Positions 33,613-40,516 of a stretch of DNA of 64,000 bases are shown piece by piece; positions within the stretch are counted from its first letter, which is position 1, and each line of letters starts with the position of its first letter. The notes beneath the pieces were generated by a model. The model was not told the origin of the DNA. It saw only the letters and a list, made by a program, of their open reading frames with translations, and did not search any database. This DNA is from Cyanobium sp. ATX 6A2 (GTDB lineage Bacteria; Cyanobacteriota; Cyanobacteriia; PCC-6307; Cyanobiaceae): contig NZ_JAGQCU010000006.1 in the NCBI RefSeq assembly GCF_024346355.1, positions 87,716 to 151,715 of the forward strand, written 5' to 3'. The translations under genes and the position numbers were made by a program.

Positions 33613-33849
33613 ATGACCAACACCCCCGCCAGCGACAAGTGGCTGCAGGAACGCACCACCGAGCAGATCCACATGGATCAGCTCAAGCGCGCTGAACTGT
33701 TCAACGGCCGCGCCGCCATGCTGGGCCTGGTGATCGGCGTCATCGTCGAAGGCCTCACGGGCTTCGGGATCGCCCACCAGATCGGCCTCGGAGCCCTGGT
33801 GGACGGCTACACCGCCTGCCGCACCCAGTTCCTGCCCTTCTGCTTCTGA
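33613..33849 (+). CDS. hli: High-light-inducible-like protein
   Basis: The 78-residue protein has the Hli motif in AELFNGRAAMLGLVIGVIVEG with a preceding amphipathic stretch (KWLQERTTEQIHMDQLKR). It is longer than the first Hli and ends with a Cys/Phe-rich tail. Both would act at thylakoid membranes. Confidence 0.85.
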   Translation: MTNTPASDKWLQERTTEQIHMDQLKRAELFNGRAAMLGLVIGVIVEGLTGFGIAHQIGLGALVDGYTACRTQFLPFCF

Positions 33850-34055
33850 CGGTCCCGCCAGCGCGAACTGTCCATCAACCTCCGGGCCCGGCCTGGGGGT
33901 TTTCTCTTGGCCTCGCATCTCTGGCATTCGTCTCCCTGAGCTTGATCCGGCGAGGCTTCTGAGCCGTGTCGATCAGCAGGTTGTGCAGCAGCGCCGCACC
34001 GCTGATCAGCAGATGGGCCATCCAGCTCCCGCTGAGCCGCGACTCCGCCTGCCGA

Positions 34056-34292
34056 TCACCGCGGTCTGCTCTGCGACGGCGCGTAGACCTCGAGCCAACC
34101 ACCGGCCGGTCAGAGCACACGCCAGTGGCTGGCGCTCAACCCCGGCTGCGGCTCCACCTCCAGCAGGGCGCCATAGAAGGACGCCAGCGCAACCGGGTCA
34201 TCGGCCGCCAGCACGAGCGTGCCCGTCATCCCCATCGCCGCCACCAGGGCCTGCAGCTCAGAGCCAGGGGTGGGGGCAGTCGGCTCGGGCAT
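34056..34292 (-). pseudogene. Broken glyoxalase/VOC-fold gene
   Basis: The frame reads MTGTLVLAADDPVALASFYG ALLEVEP...SHWRVL and then TGA (34110-34112), after which the same frame continues PAGGWLEVYAPSQSRP before another stop. The two parts together look like the start of a VOC-fold protein. Homologous sequence beyond is not readable, so the gene is truncated and interrupted. Confidence 0.55.
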
Positions 34293-34338
34293 GAGGATCA
34301 GCCCTCCCGTTGGGGCCCGATCCCAGTCTGGGGAGGTT

Positions 34339-34581
34339 TCAGCTGCAGGAAGCAGGCAGGCGCCGGAGCGACCGGATCACGCTCACCGCTGGGCTCTGGC
34401 TGCGACGCACGCGCACCCGAACGGTGCAGTGGGCAGGCCCGAAGTGGTTGATCAGGGCCTCACGAGCCTCATGCTGCAGCTCCTCGAGGGTGGGAGCCGC
34501 AATGCGGATGGGCAGGGTTTCGGCCTGGGCGTCCAGCTGACCAGGGCGTTCGCGTACAACCCGGAACACAACCTCACGCAT
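34339..34581 (-). CDS. HicB-like small protein
   Basis: The 80-residue protein (MREVVFRVVRERPGQLDAQA, then LPIRIAAPTLEELQHEAREALINHF) has the single-domain HicB-like fold pattern of antitoxins or DUF1902-type proteins. No HicA toxin gene is visible next to it. The ATG at 34581 is preferred over the long upstream extension. Confidence 0.5.
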   Translation of the reverse strand: MREVVFRVVRERPGQLDAQAETLPIRIAAPTLEELQHEAREALINHFGPAHCTVRVRVRRSQSPAVSVIRSLRRLPASCS

Positions 34582-34676
34582 GCAGGGGTATCGCTCTCGT
34601 TCCGGATCCATCCTTGGGCCGCCAAAAGCTCTGCGGGGGTGATGCTTGATACGCGGAACCCGCCCAATCCGCCACA

Positions 34677-34919
34677 GTGAAGTCAGACATTGCACTGGAA
34701 CGAGAGATGGTCGAACACCAGCCCAGCGGTACGCCTCACCGCGACGACGGCCACCAGGCACCAACGAGCGGCACGTCCGATCTGCGAGGCACACTGCGGC
34801 AGATGGAGGAACGGCTGCTCCGGCATTCCGCCCTGGAAGATCTGGGCCCTCTGTTTGGGCCGGAAGCGCAAGGAAGGGTGCCCTCAGCCCAGCCAGCCCC
34901 GCCCAACTGCCAGCCGTGA
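34677..34919 (+). CDS. Small hypothetical protein
   Basis: An 80-residue frame from GTG 34677 (MKSDIALEREMVEHQ...) has a helix (LRGTLRQMEERLLRHSALEDL). It overlaps the convergent DUF4236 gene by 36 bases, which lowers confidence. No family is recognised. Confidence 0.35.
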   Translation: MKSDIALEREMVEHQPSGTPHRDDGHQAPTSGTSDLRGTLRQMEERLLRHSALEDLGPLFGPEAQGRVPSAQPAPPNCQP

Positions 34920-35414
34920 GGCCTCCTCCGCCGCCTCGATGCAGCGGCGGGCCCGGCGTTTCGCGTCGTCCTGGCTGCGGGCCCGGCTGATGTAGTCGGC
35001 CATCGCTTCCGGCGTTTCGATCACCGCCAGCAGCCCGGCCAGACGGCCGCCGAGGGAGCCATCGACCAGCAGCCGGCTCACCAGGCCCTGCTCCCAGAGC
35101 CGCTGACCCGGTGTTCCAGGCCCGAACACCTTCGTCTGCAGTACACCCAGCACGCTGCTGCGGAACGCTTCCAGCTGGCCTGGCAGCAGCCGGCGGCTAT
35201 TGGGCAGTCCCGCCGCCGCGCCGGCGGGGGCCTCCACACTGCAGCTCAGACCGGTGCCCGGTATGCCAACGGTGGTACGGGCCAGGCCCGGCCGGGCCAC
35301 CGGAATGTTGAAGGACGCCCCGCGACCGCCCACCGAGATCGAGCTCAACCCACTCTTGGCGAAGTTGAAGCGCAGGGGCCCGAGGCGGGCGGAACGTCGG
35401 AAGCGAAAGCTCAT
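34884..35414 (-). CDS. DUF4236 domain protein
   Basis: The 176-residue protein begins with the clear DUF4236 domain: MSFRFRRSARLGPLRFNF, GLSSISVGGRGASFN and TTVGIPGTGLSCS. A helical C-terminal part follows (IETPEAMADYISRARSQDDAKR). DUF4236 is widespread in bacteria next to various genes; its function is not known to me. ATG 35414 matches the domain start; the longer frame mirrors the opposite gene. Confidence 0.8.
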   Translation of the reverse strand: MSFRFRRSARLGPLRFNFAKSGLSSISVGGRGASFNIPVARPGLARTTVGIPGTGLSCSVEAPAGAAAGLPNSRRLLPGQLEAFRSSVLGVLQTKVFGPGTPGQRLWEQGLVSRLLVDGSLGGRLAGLLAVIETPEAMADYISRARSQDDAKRRARRCIEAAEEASRLAVGRGWLG

Positions 35415-35511
35415 CGGAATCAGCAGGCCGTCCAGCATCCAAGTGCAGCCGACCTCCGTCACATCAGATCCCAGCAGAATGGCGTCGGCTGCATCGGAGG
35501 CGTTCAGGCCC

Positions 35512-36171
35512 ATGCCCACGAATGTGCAGATGGAGCGCTGCATCGCCCGGGAACGCGGGGCGCTGTTGTTCTGGTCGCCCGATGGCACCGGGCGGAGGCC
35601 CACCTCGCGGGTGCAGATCCTCGATGTGTTCTCCCTGCAGGTGGCCACCGGCTACACCCGTGATCCCCAAGGCCGGCTGCTGCTGGAGGCACAGCCCTCA
35701 CTCGCGGCGGGGGGCAGCTGGAGCCTGGCCAAGGCGGCGCAGCTGATCCGCAACGACGTGCGCCCCCACCGCTGGGTGGCGCTGCAGCAGGACCGACGGG
35801 CCTGGGGTCTGTTCTGGGCTGGCGGCGGGCTGCAGCACTGCCGCGACCTGCTCCTCGCTCAGGCTGGTGAGGCGGAAACCGCCTCCGGACCGATGACCTC
35901 GGCGCTGGTGCCGGTGACACCGGAAGCCTTGCTGCGGGTGCTGCTGGATCTGGAGGCCGAGCAGCCCGGCGCAGGCCGCACTTCACCTCCCACCAGGCCA
36001 TGGCGGCCAGCACTGGCGGCCAACCCCTGGAAGCTGGTGGCCTGGACTTCGATGGCCTGGCTGGTGGTGCTCGGCATCACCGTGGCGGGGTTCATGGCGG
36101 TGCTGGAGCGCCAGGACCGCCAACTGGAGCTTCTGTTGGAGCGCACCACGCCAGCTTCCAGGCAGCCTTGA
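35512..36171 (+). CDS. Hypothetical protein with a C-terminal membrane helix
   Basis: The 219-residue protein has a soluble N-terminal part (RVQILDVFSLQVATGYTRDP, WALQQDRRAWGLFW-like strands) and one membrane helix near the end (LVAWTSMAWLVVLGITVAGFM). It overlaps the nuclease gene by four bases, so they are coupled. No family is recognised. Confidence 0.5.
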   Translation: MPTNVQMERCIARERGALLFWSPDGTGRRPTSRVQILDVFSLQVATGYTRDPQGRLLLEAQPSLAAGGSWSLAKAAQLIRNDVRPHRWVALQQDRRAWGLFWAGGGLQHCRDLLLAQAGEAETASGPMTSALVPVTPEALLRVLLDLEAEQPGAGRTSPPTRPWRPALAANPWKLVAWTSMAWLVVLGITVAGFMAVLERQDRQLELLLERTTPASRQP

Positions 36172-36839
36172 GCCGCAAGGCGGCGCATTGGCTGTTCGGG
36201 CCAATGGCCTGGCTGAGCGTGCTCCTCACGGTGCCATCCCTGGCAGGAGCCCAGCCCCAACGCACCACGGTGATCTCGATCGGCGATGGCGACACCATCC
36301 GGGTGCAGCAAGACGGCCGGAAGATCACCGTGCGGCTGGCCTGTATCGACGCCCCGGAGATGGCCCAGAACCCCCACGGCCAACGGGCCCGCGACTACCT
36401 GCAGCTGCGCGTACCGATCGGCTCCCAGGTGCAGCTGGATGTGAAAACCACCGACCGCTACGGCCGCACCGTGGCTGAGGTGATCACCGGTACCAACATC
36501 AACCTGGCCATGGTGGAAGACGGCCAGGCCTTTGCCTACCGCCAGTACCTGGATCAGTGCAACGGGCGGGAGTACCTGGAAGCAGAAGATCGGGCCAGCA
36601 GGCGGCGCCTTGGCGTCTGGCAGGTGCCGGGGGGCATCACCAAGCCCTGGGACTTCCGGCGCACTCGGAGGTCAGGCCAACCATCCTCAAGAAACTCTGC
36701 CGGATCCCCTCCAGGCGGCCGCCGGTACACCTGCAGCGAGATCAGCTCCCATGCCAGAGCCCAGGAACTTCTGCACCAGGGGCACACCTACCTCGATGGG
36801 AACAGGGATGGTGAGGCCTGCGAGAGCCTGCGGCCATAG
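36168..36839 (+). CDS. Secreted staphylococcal-nuclease-like protein with an Excalibur tail
   Basis: The 223-residue protein starts with TTG and has a signal peptide (WLFGPMAWLSVLLTVPSLAGA). The SNase core shows ISIGDGDTIRVQQDG, VRLACIDAPEMAQ (Arg and Glu) and TDRYGRTVAEV, so the catalytic residues are present. The C-terminus has CSEISSHARAQELL and LDGNRDGEACESL, which is an Excalibur-type calcium-binding motif. It probably degrades extracellular or periplasmic DNA/RNA. Confidence 0.85.
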   Translation: MSRKAAHWLFGPMAWLSVLLTVPSLAGAQPQRTTVISIGDGDTIRVQQDGRKITVRLACIDAPEMAQNPHGQRARDYLQLRVPIGSQVQLDVKTTDRYGRTVAEVITGTNINLAMVEDGQAFAYRQYLDQCNGREYLEAEDRASRRRLGVWQVPGGITKPWDFRRTRRSGQPSSRNSAGSPPGGRRYTCSEISSHARAQELLHQGHTYLDGNRDGEACESLRP

Positions 36840-36954
36840 CTGAGGTCATCCCCCTTCACGGCATAGCAAGGCGGTGACGGTGAACATGTGGCAATCGCCC
36901 TCCATTGACCCGTCCCGGCTATGCACTAGGGTATGTAGAGTGCGATTAACAGCC

Positions 36955-37320
36955 ATGCTCACCGGTCCCGAACTGCTCGCCAAGGTCAAGGAATGTGGCG
37001 ACGCCACCAAGTCTGAACTGGTTCGCGAGTGCGGCTATGTGAGCACCAAGAAGGACGGCAGCGATCGGTTGAACTTCACCGCCTTCTATGAAGCCCTGCT
37101 GGAAGCCAAGGGCGTGAGCCTCGGTGAACCAGGGCAGGGTCGGGGCAAGGGCGGGCGCAAGCTCAGCTATGAGACCAAGGTGCAGTTCAACGGCAACCTG
37201 CTGGTGGGCAAGGCCTATACCGCCCAGCTGGGTCTACAGCCTGGCGATGAGTTCGCGATCAAGCTCGGTCGCAAGCAGATCAAGCTGATGCCCATCGGTG
37301 CACCTGACGAGGACGAGTGA
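36955..37320 (+). CDS. cyAbrB-family transcription regulator
   Basis: The 121-residue protein has the cyanobacterial AbrB layout: LTGPELLAKVKECGDATKSE, VRECGYVSTKKDG, FYEALLEAKG, then a C-terminal AbrB-type DNA-binding part (SYETKVQFNGNLLVGKAYTA, GDEFAIKLGRKQIKL). cyAbrB proteins regulate carbon/nitrogen balance. The ATG at 36955 is the family start. It has its own terminator. Confidence 0.88.
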   Translation: MLTGPELLAKVKECGDATKSELVRECGYVSTKKDGSDRLNFTAFYEALLEAKGVSLGEPGQGRGKGGRKLSYETKVQFNGNLLVGKAYTAQLGLQPGDEFAIKLGRKQIKLMPIGAPDEDE

Positions 37321-37348
37321 GTCGGCAGAGGCCGCCCACCAGCCTGTT

Positions 37349-37374
37349 GGCGCCCTTGTGGGGGGCGCCTTTTT
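37349..37374 (+). terminator. Rho-independent terminator after cyAbrB
   Basis: GGCGCCC pairs with GGGCGCC over a short loop (TTGTGGG) and is followed by five Ts. It lies 28 bases after the cyAbrB stop. Confidence 0.85.
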
Positions 37375-37394
37375 GTTGCGTTCCTGCCGGCGGA

Positions 37395-37718
37395 TCAGAG
37401 CTCGGGATAGCGGCGCTGGCGTTCCTTGCTGTAGGCCCACCACGGCTGCGGTTCCTCGCCGGCCAGGAAGCGCTGGATCGAGAGCAAGACATCAAAAATG
37501 CAGGGATCCTGCCGGCAGCCTCGCTGCCGGCAGAGGCGCTGGTACAGCTCGAAGGCATCGCAGCCGATCAGATCAGCCGGCACCTGGTAGCCGAGGGACT
37601 GCAGGGCGGCGGCAAGCGCCGGGCCCACATTGGGCAGGTCGGTGAGCTGCTCCAGCTGGTGGCGGTTGCAGCGGCGTGGATTCACGGGCGTCAGCGCCGC
37701 TGGGGTGATCGAGCCCAT
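37395..37718 (-). CDS. Helix-hairpin-helix protein (Cdd1-like)
   Basis: The 107-residue protein matches the Cdd1/mitomycin-resistance-like family: LTDLPNVGPALAAALQSLGY (HhH), LIGCDAFELYQRLCRQRGCRQDPCIFDVLLSI and WWAYSKERQRR at the end. Such HhH proteins may bind DNA. The ATG at 37718 is a likely start, although the frame is open to 37865. Confidence 0.75.
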   Translation of the reverse strand: MGSITPAALTPVNPRRCNRHQLEQLTDLPNVGPALAAALQSLGYQVPADLIGCDAFELYQRLCRQRGCRQDPCIFDVLLSIQRFLAGEEPQPWWAYSKERQRRYPEL

Positions 37719-37873
37719 GGCAAGCCCGATGGCAGGGCCACCGGTCTTGCTCTTGAACGAAGTGAGGGCGGAACTGCCGTAGGCAACTTCGGAATCACTT
37801 GCACATCGCCAGCCTGCGCTGGGAAGCACTCTCCTGGCAGTGGCTAACTTACCCCTGCCAGCCATCTCTTGCC

Positions 37874-38122
37874 ATGAAGCATTTTTTCGGTGTGGTCTTT
37901 GTCTACGGCCTGATCTGGTCTGGCATTCAGGCCAGCTGGACCCTCTCGGAGTACGACATGACGATCAAAGCCTTCAGGGCCGGAAGCAACCACGCCGAGC
38001 TACGGCACCGGATCAACGGACAGGCCGGTCAGATCTGCTTTTTTCTGGCAAACATCATCACGGTCGGTGGCGCCATTGGCATGACCTTGACTTCCAAAAA
38101 GCAACCCTCAGACCAGGCGTGA
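37874..38122 (+). CDS. Small two-helix membrane protein
   Basis: The 82-residue protein has helices HFFGVVFVYGLIWSGIQ and QICFFLANIITVGGAIG linked by a charged stretch. No family is recognised. It has ATG 37874 and is divergent from the HhH gene. Confidence 0.5.
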   Translation: MKHFFGVVFVYGLIWSGIQASWTLSEYDMTIKAFRAGSNHAELRHRINGQAGQICFFLANIITVGGAIGMTLTSKKQPSDQA

Positions 38123-38164
38123 TCAGGTTTGGGCTGATCACGCTGGCCGTGGCCGCTGCCGGGA

Positions 38165-38674
38165 TCAGGCGGCCGCAGTGCTGGGGCGCTGATCGCCAAC
38201 CAGGCCCTGGAGATTGACGCCAGCCTCCATCGCCACGGCCAGTAGCTCGGCCCGCTGCACCTCATCGAGACCATCCCAGAAGGCATGGAACAGATCAAGC
38301 GACGCCTTGCCGATTCCCACCAAGCCCAGCAGCGAGAGGGGGCCAGCCAGCCATGGGCACACCAGCAGCACCACCGCCAGCACAAGGCTGACTGCCGCAC
38401 CCTGCTTGGTGGAGGCCCACACGGTGCTGGCGATCATCTGCATCTGTACCGCCCGGGTGATGGCACCGCGGCGGCGCAGGGCCTCGGTGCGCAGGCTGGT
38501 GAGCAGGGCTTGGTAGATGGCGTAGACCATCACCCCGCCCAGGGTGGATTCGGCGAGAAACTCACCGCTGAAACCTTCGCTGGCGGCGCTGATGTCCACT
38601 GAGGCCAACCCCGCCAGCGGGGCTGTTTCCAGCCCGGCACGGGGAATGCGGAATGGATCGTGCTGGCGGCTCAT
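38165..38674 (-). CDS. Hydrophobic membrane protein, second gene of a regulon unit
   Basis: The 169-residue protein has hydrophobic segments (GAAVSLVLAVVLLVCPWLAGPLSLLGLVG) and a C-terminal helical part. It follows the HNH-like gene by 60 bases on the same strand and is likely cotranscribed from the shared promoter at 39745. No family is recognised. Confidence 0.5.
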   Translation of the reverse strand: MSRQHDPFRIPRAGLETAPLAGLASVDISAASEGFSGEFLAESTLGGVMVYAIYQALLTSLRTEALRRRGAITRAVQMQMIASTVWASTKQGAAVSLVLAVVLLVCPWLAGPLSLLGLVGIGKASLDLFHAFWDGLDEVQRAELLAVAMEAGVNLQGLVGDQRPSTAAA

Positions 38675-38734
38675 GGCTCAGAGATGCGGAGAAACGTGAA
38701 AACGTGAACAGGGGATGGAAGCGGCACGGCCAGA

Positions 38735-39712
38735 TCAGCCGTTGGCTCTGTTCAGGGCCGGCGCTCCCTGCTGGTTGGCCCGGCCGTAGGCGCTGACGAT
38801 CGAGTACCCCGCCAGCCCCAGCCAGCCCACCGGACCAGCGCACACCAGCACCGTGGCCAGGGCGCCCTTGCCCACAACGCCGGCGGCCCTCTGGTTGTAT
38901 TCGGCCTGGCTGAGCGTGTTCTTCTCGCTCAGCAGCATCACCACATCGGGGGCCACCAGGCCGATGCCGGCGGTGAGGGGATTGGCGCCCAGCACGGCCT
39001 GGGTCACAGCCATCGAGGTGCCACGGACCATGCCGTTGATGGCGCCGTTGGTGGCGTCCTGGGCGATCTGCGCCTCAGCCAGTTCCGCCAGGTCGTGGCG
39101 GCCGGCATCGCGGAACCCCTGGGCCTGGGCAACGCGATGGGCCACGGCGATGCCGCCGCCCAGCACCCCACCGAGGGCACCGGTTTCCAGCGTGTCGCCC
39201 ACCACTTCGGTGAGGTCGCCGGTGACACCAGGTGTGGCCTGCTCAGCCACCTGGAGGGTGTAGGCCTCGGCTTCTCCGATGTCAGCCTCGCTCATCGGGG
39301 TGTCCCGGAGGCGGCTGTTCAGCGACTCCGGCCCGTAGACGATGTTGCTGGCATCGCTGCTGCCGCCATGGTGATGGGGTTTGATGTGCATGGCGTCGAT
39401 GGTCGGGTCGTTGACCACGGCCTCGACGCCATCGATCGAGCCTCTGGCATCTGCGTTGACCCCCTGCTCGAACAGCTCGCGTGCCTCTGCATCCGAGCGA
39501 CGGGGGCCGTTGTGGGTGCCGTCGGTGCGGAGCTGCTCCTTGAGGTGCGAGGGCAGATCGTCGTAGCTCACCCGCCGGAAGGCCTCCACCCCCACCACAC
39601 CATTGGCAGCGGCGGCAGCCGGCATGGCGGCGGAGGCGGGCACCTGCTCGAAGGATTCGCGGGCGATGCGCCGCAGCTCGGCGATTTGTCTGGCGGTATC
39701 GCGGTAGGACAT
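38735..39712 (-). CDS. HNH-like nuclease fused to a hydrophobic domain
   Basis: The 325-residue protein has an HNH-like segment DAMHIKPHHHGGSSDASNIVYGPE (HIKPHxxGG..D..N, split by a helix in family members) in its first third and then long Gly/Ala-rich hydrophobic stretches (VVGDTLETGALGGVLGGGIAVAHRVA; GALATVLVCAGPVGWLGLAGYSIV). The combination recalls toxins with a nuclease and a membrane-interacting part. It lies directly behind a regulon promoter (39745). Function as an effector is inferred. Confidence 0.6.
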   Translation of the reverse strand: MSYRDTARQIAELRRIARESFEQVPASAAMPAAAAANGVVGVEAFRRVSYDDLPSHLKEQLRTDGTHNGPRRSDAEARELFEQGVNADARGSIDGVEAVVNDPTIDAMHIKPHHHGGSSDASNIVYGPESLNSRLRDTPMSEADIGEAEAYTLQVAEQATPGVTGDLTEVVGDTLETGALGGVLGGGIAVAHRVAQAQGFRDAGRHDLAELAEAQIAQDATNGAINGMVRGTSMAVTQAVLGANPLTAGIGLVAPDVVMLLSEKNTLSQAEYNQRAAGVVGKGALATVLVCAGPVGWLGLAGYSIVSAYGRANQQGAPALNRANG

Positions 39713-39744
39713 GGCTGATGCGGTGGTCTGGAGGGGACAGAGAC

Positions 39745-39774
39745 TCTTCGTTCGGAGCAGTGGACAGTGATTCC
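39745..39774 (-). promoter_or_regulatory. Regulon promoter P4 (before the HNH-like gene)
   Basis: The minus strand reads GGAATCA, 14 bases, GAACGAAGA; the distance to the ATG at 39712 is 32 bases. It is one of eight sites with the same two elements. Confidence 0.7.
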
Positions 39775-39862
39775 GCGCTGCTCTGCTGCTGCGTGCGGTG
39801 CAGCCCAGCAAAAAGCCGCCCGGTGGGCGGCTGGGGGATTCGACACAGATCCGAAGTTGCCA

Positions 39863-40129
39863 TTACCGGCAGTTCACGAAGCTCGAGCTGCCGATCCTGG
39901 TGGTGGTGCACCGGGTGGAGCCGTAGTTGTCGCGGTAGTTGGAGAAGCCGAAGTTGCCGATCTGCTGGCGCTGATAGGTGCCGCTGTAGCCACCGGGTCC
40001 GGTGACCCGACCGAAGCCAGCGGGACCGATCCGCTGGTAGGTGGAGTTCCACATCTGGGCCTGCGCCGGAGCTGTGGCAGCCACCAGCAGCGGGGCGGTG
40101 AGCAGCAGGGTGGTGAGGAGGTGTCGCAT
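39863..40129 (-). CDS. Small secreted Tyr/Gly/Asn-rich protein
   Basis: The 88-residue protein has a signal peptide (LLTTLLLTAPLLVAATAPAQA) and a short mature part with repeated Tyr-Gln-Arg and Gly/Phe units (TYQRIGPAGFGRV, GTYQRQQIGNFGF) and two Cys. It could be a surface or envelope protein. The regulon promoter P2 precedes it. Confidence 0.65.
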   Translation of the reverse strand: MRHLLTTLLLTAPLLVAATAPAQAQMWNSTYQRIGPAGFGRVTGPGGYSGTYQRQQIGNFGFSNYRDNYGSTRCTTTRIGSSSFVNCR

Positions 40130-40171
40130 GGGTCGAGAGGCAGTGCAGGGATGGAGCCCGGCGTTGATCGC

Positions 40172-40201
40172 CTCTCGTTCCAGCTGCTCTGGACTGATTC
40201 C
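40172..40201 (-). promoter_or_regulatory. Regulon promoter P2
   Basis: The minus strand reads GGAATCA, 14 bases, GAACGAGAG; 42 bases separate it from the ATG at 40129. Confidence 0.7.
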
Positions 40202-40207
40202 AGTCCA

Positions 40208-40405
40208 TCATTTCTGGGACTTGGGGTCCTTGGGGCTGCCCAGCTTGAGCTGGTCGTAGGCCACACCGCAGAGCAGGTGGCAGCCGCCATAGGTCAGTGA
40301 AAGCCCTCCGGTGAAAGGGGCGAGAACGACTCCGATGCCCAGGGCAAAGAGTCCTTGCTGTGTGTAGCTCATCGTGCCCTCGCGGGCGGCTTGAGGGTTC
40401 AGCAT
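40208..40405 (-). CDS. Small membrane protein of the regulon
   Basis: The 65-residue protein (start 40405; ATG 40372 is an alternative) has one hydrophobic helix rich in Gly (GLFALGIGVVLAPFTGGLSLTYGG) and a basic end. It could be a pore-forming or membrane-stress peptide. The regulon promoter P1 lies 52 bases before the start. Confidence 0.55.
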   Translation of the reverse strand: MLNPQAAREGTMSYTQQGLFALGIGVVLAPFTGGLSLTYGGCHLLCGVAYDQLKLGSPKDPKSQK

Positions 40406-40457
40406 GACGAAAGGGAGCGATGGGGATGGGAGGAACAGGCTTGCTGTCCTTGCTCAC

Positions 40458-40487
40458 CTCTCGTTCCAGCCCCTACGGGCTGATTCC
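40458..40487 (-). promoter_or_regulatory. Regulon promoter P1
   Basis: The minus strand reads GGAATCA, 14 bases, GAACGAGAG, identical in both elements to P2. Confidence 0.7.
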
Positions 40488-40516
40488 ATCCCGACCCCTC
40501 AGCAGCGGCTGAGGCC

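Noticed and set aside
34589..34705. CTCTCGTTC (34587 region) and GAACGAGAG (34698 region), half of the regulon promoter
   Set aside because: No GGAATCA/TGATTC partner lies at 13-14 bases, and both are inside predicted coding sequence.
37790..37830. GGAATCA at 37791
   Set aside because: The sequence 14 bases later is GCCTGCGC, not GAACGA; the site fits no gene start at the expected distance.
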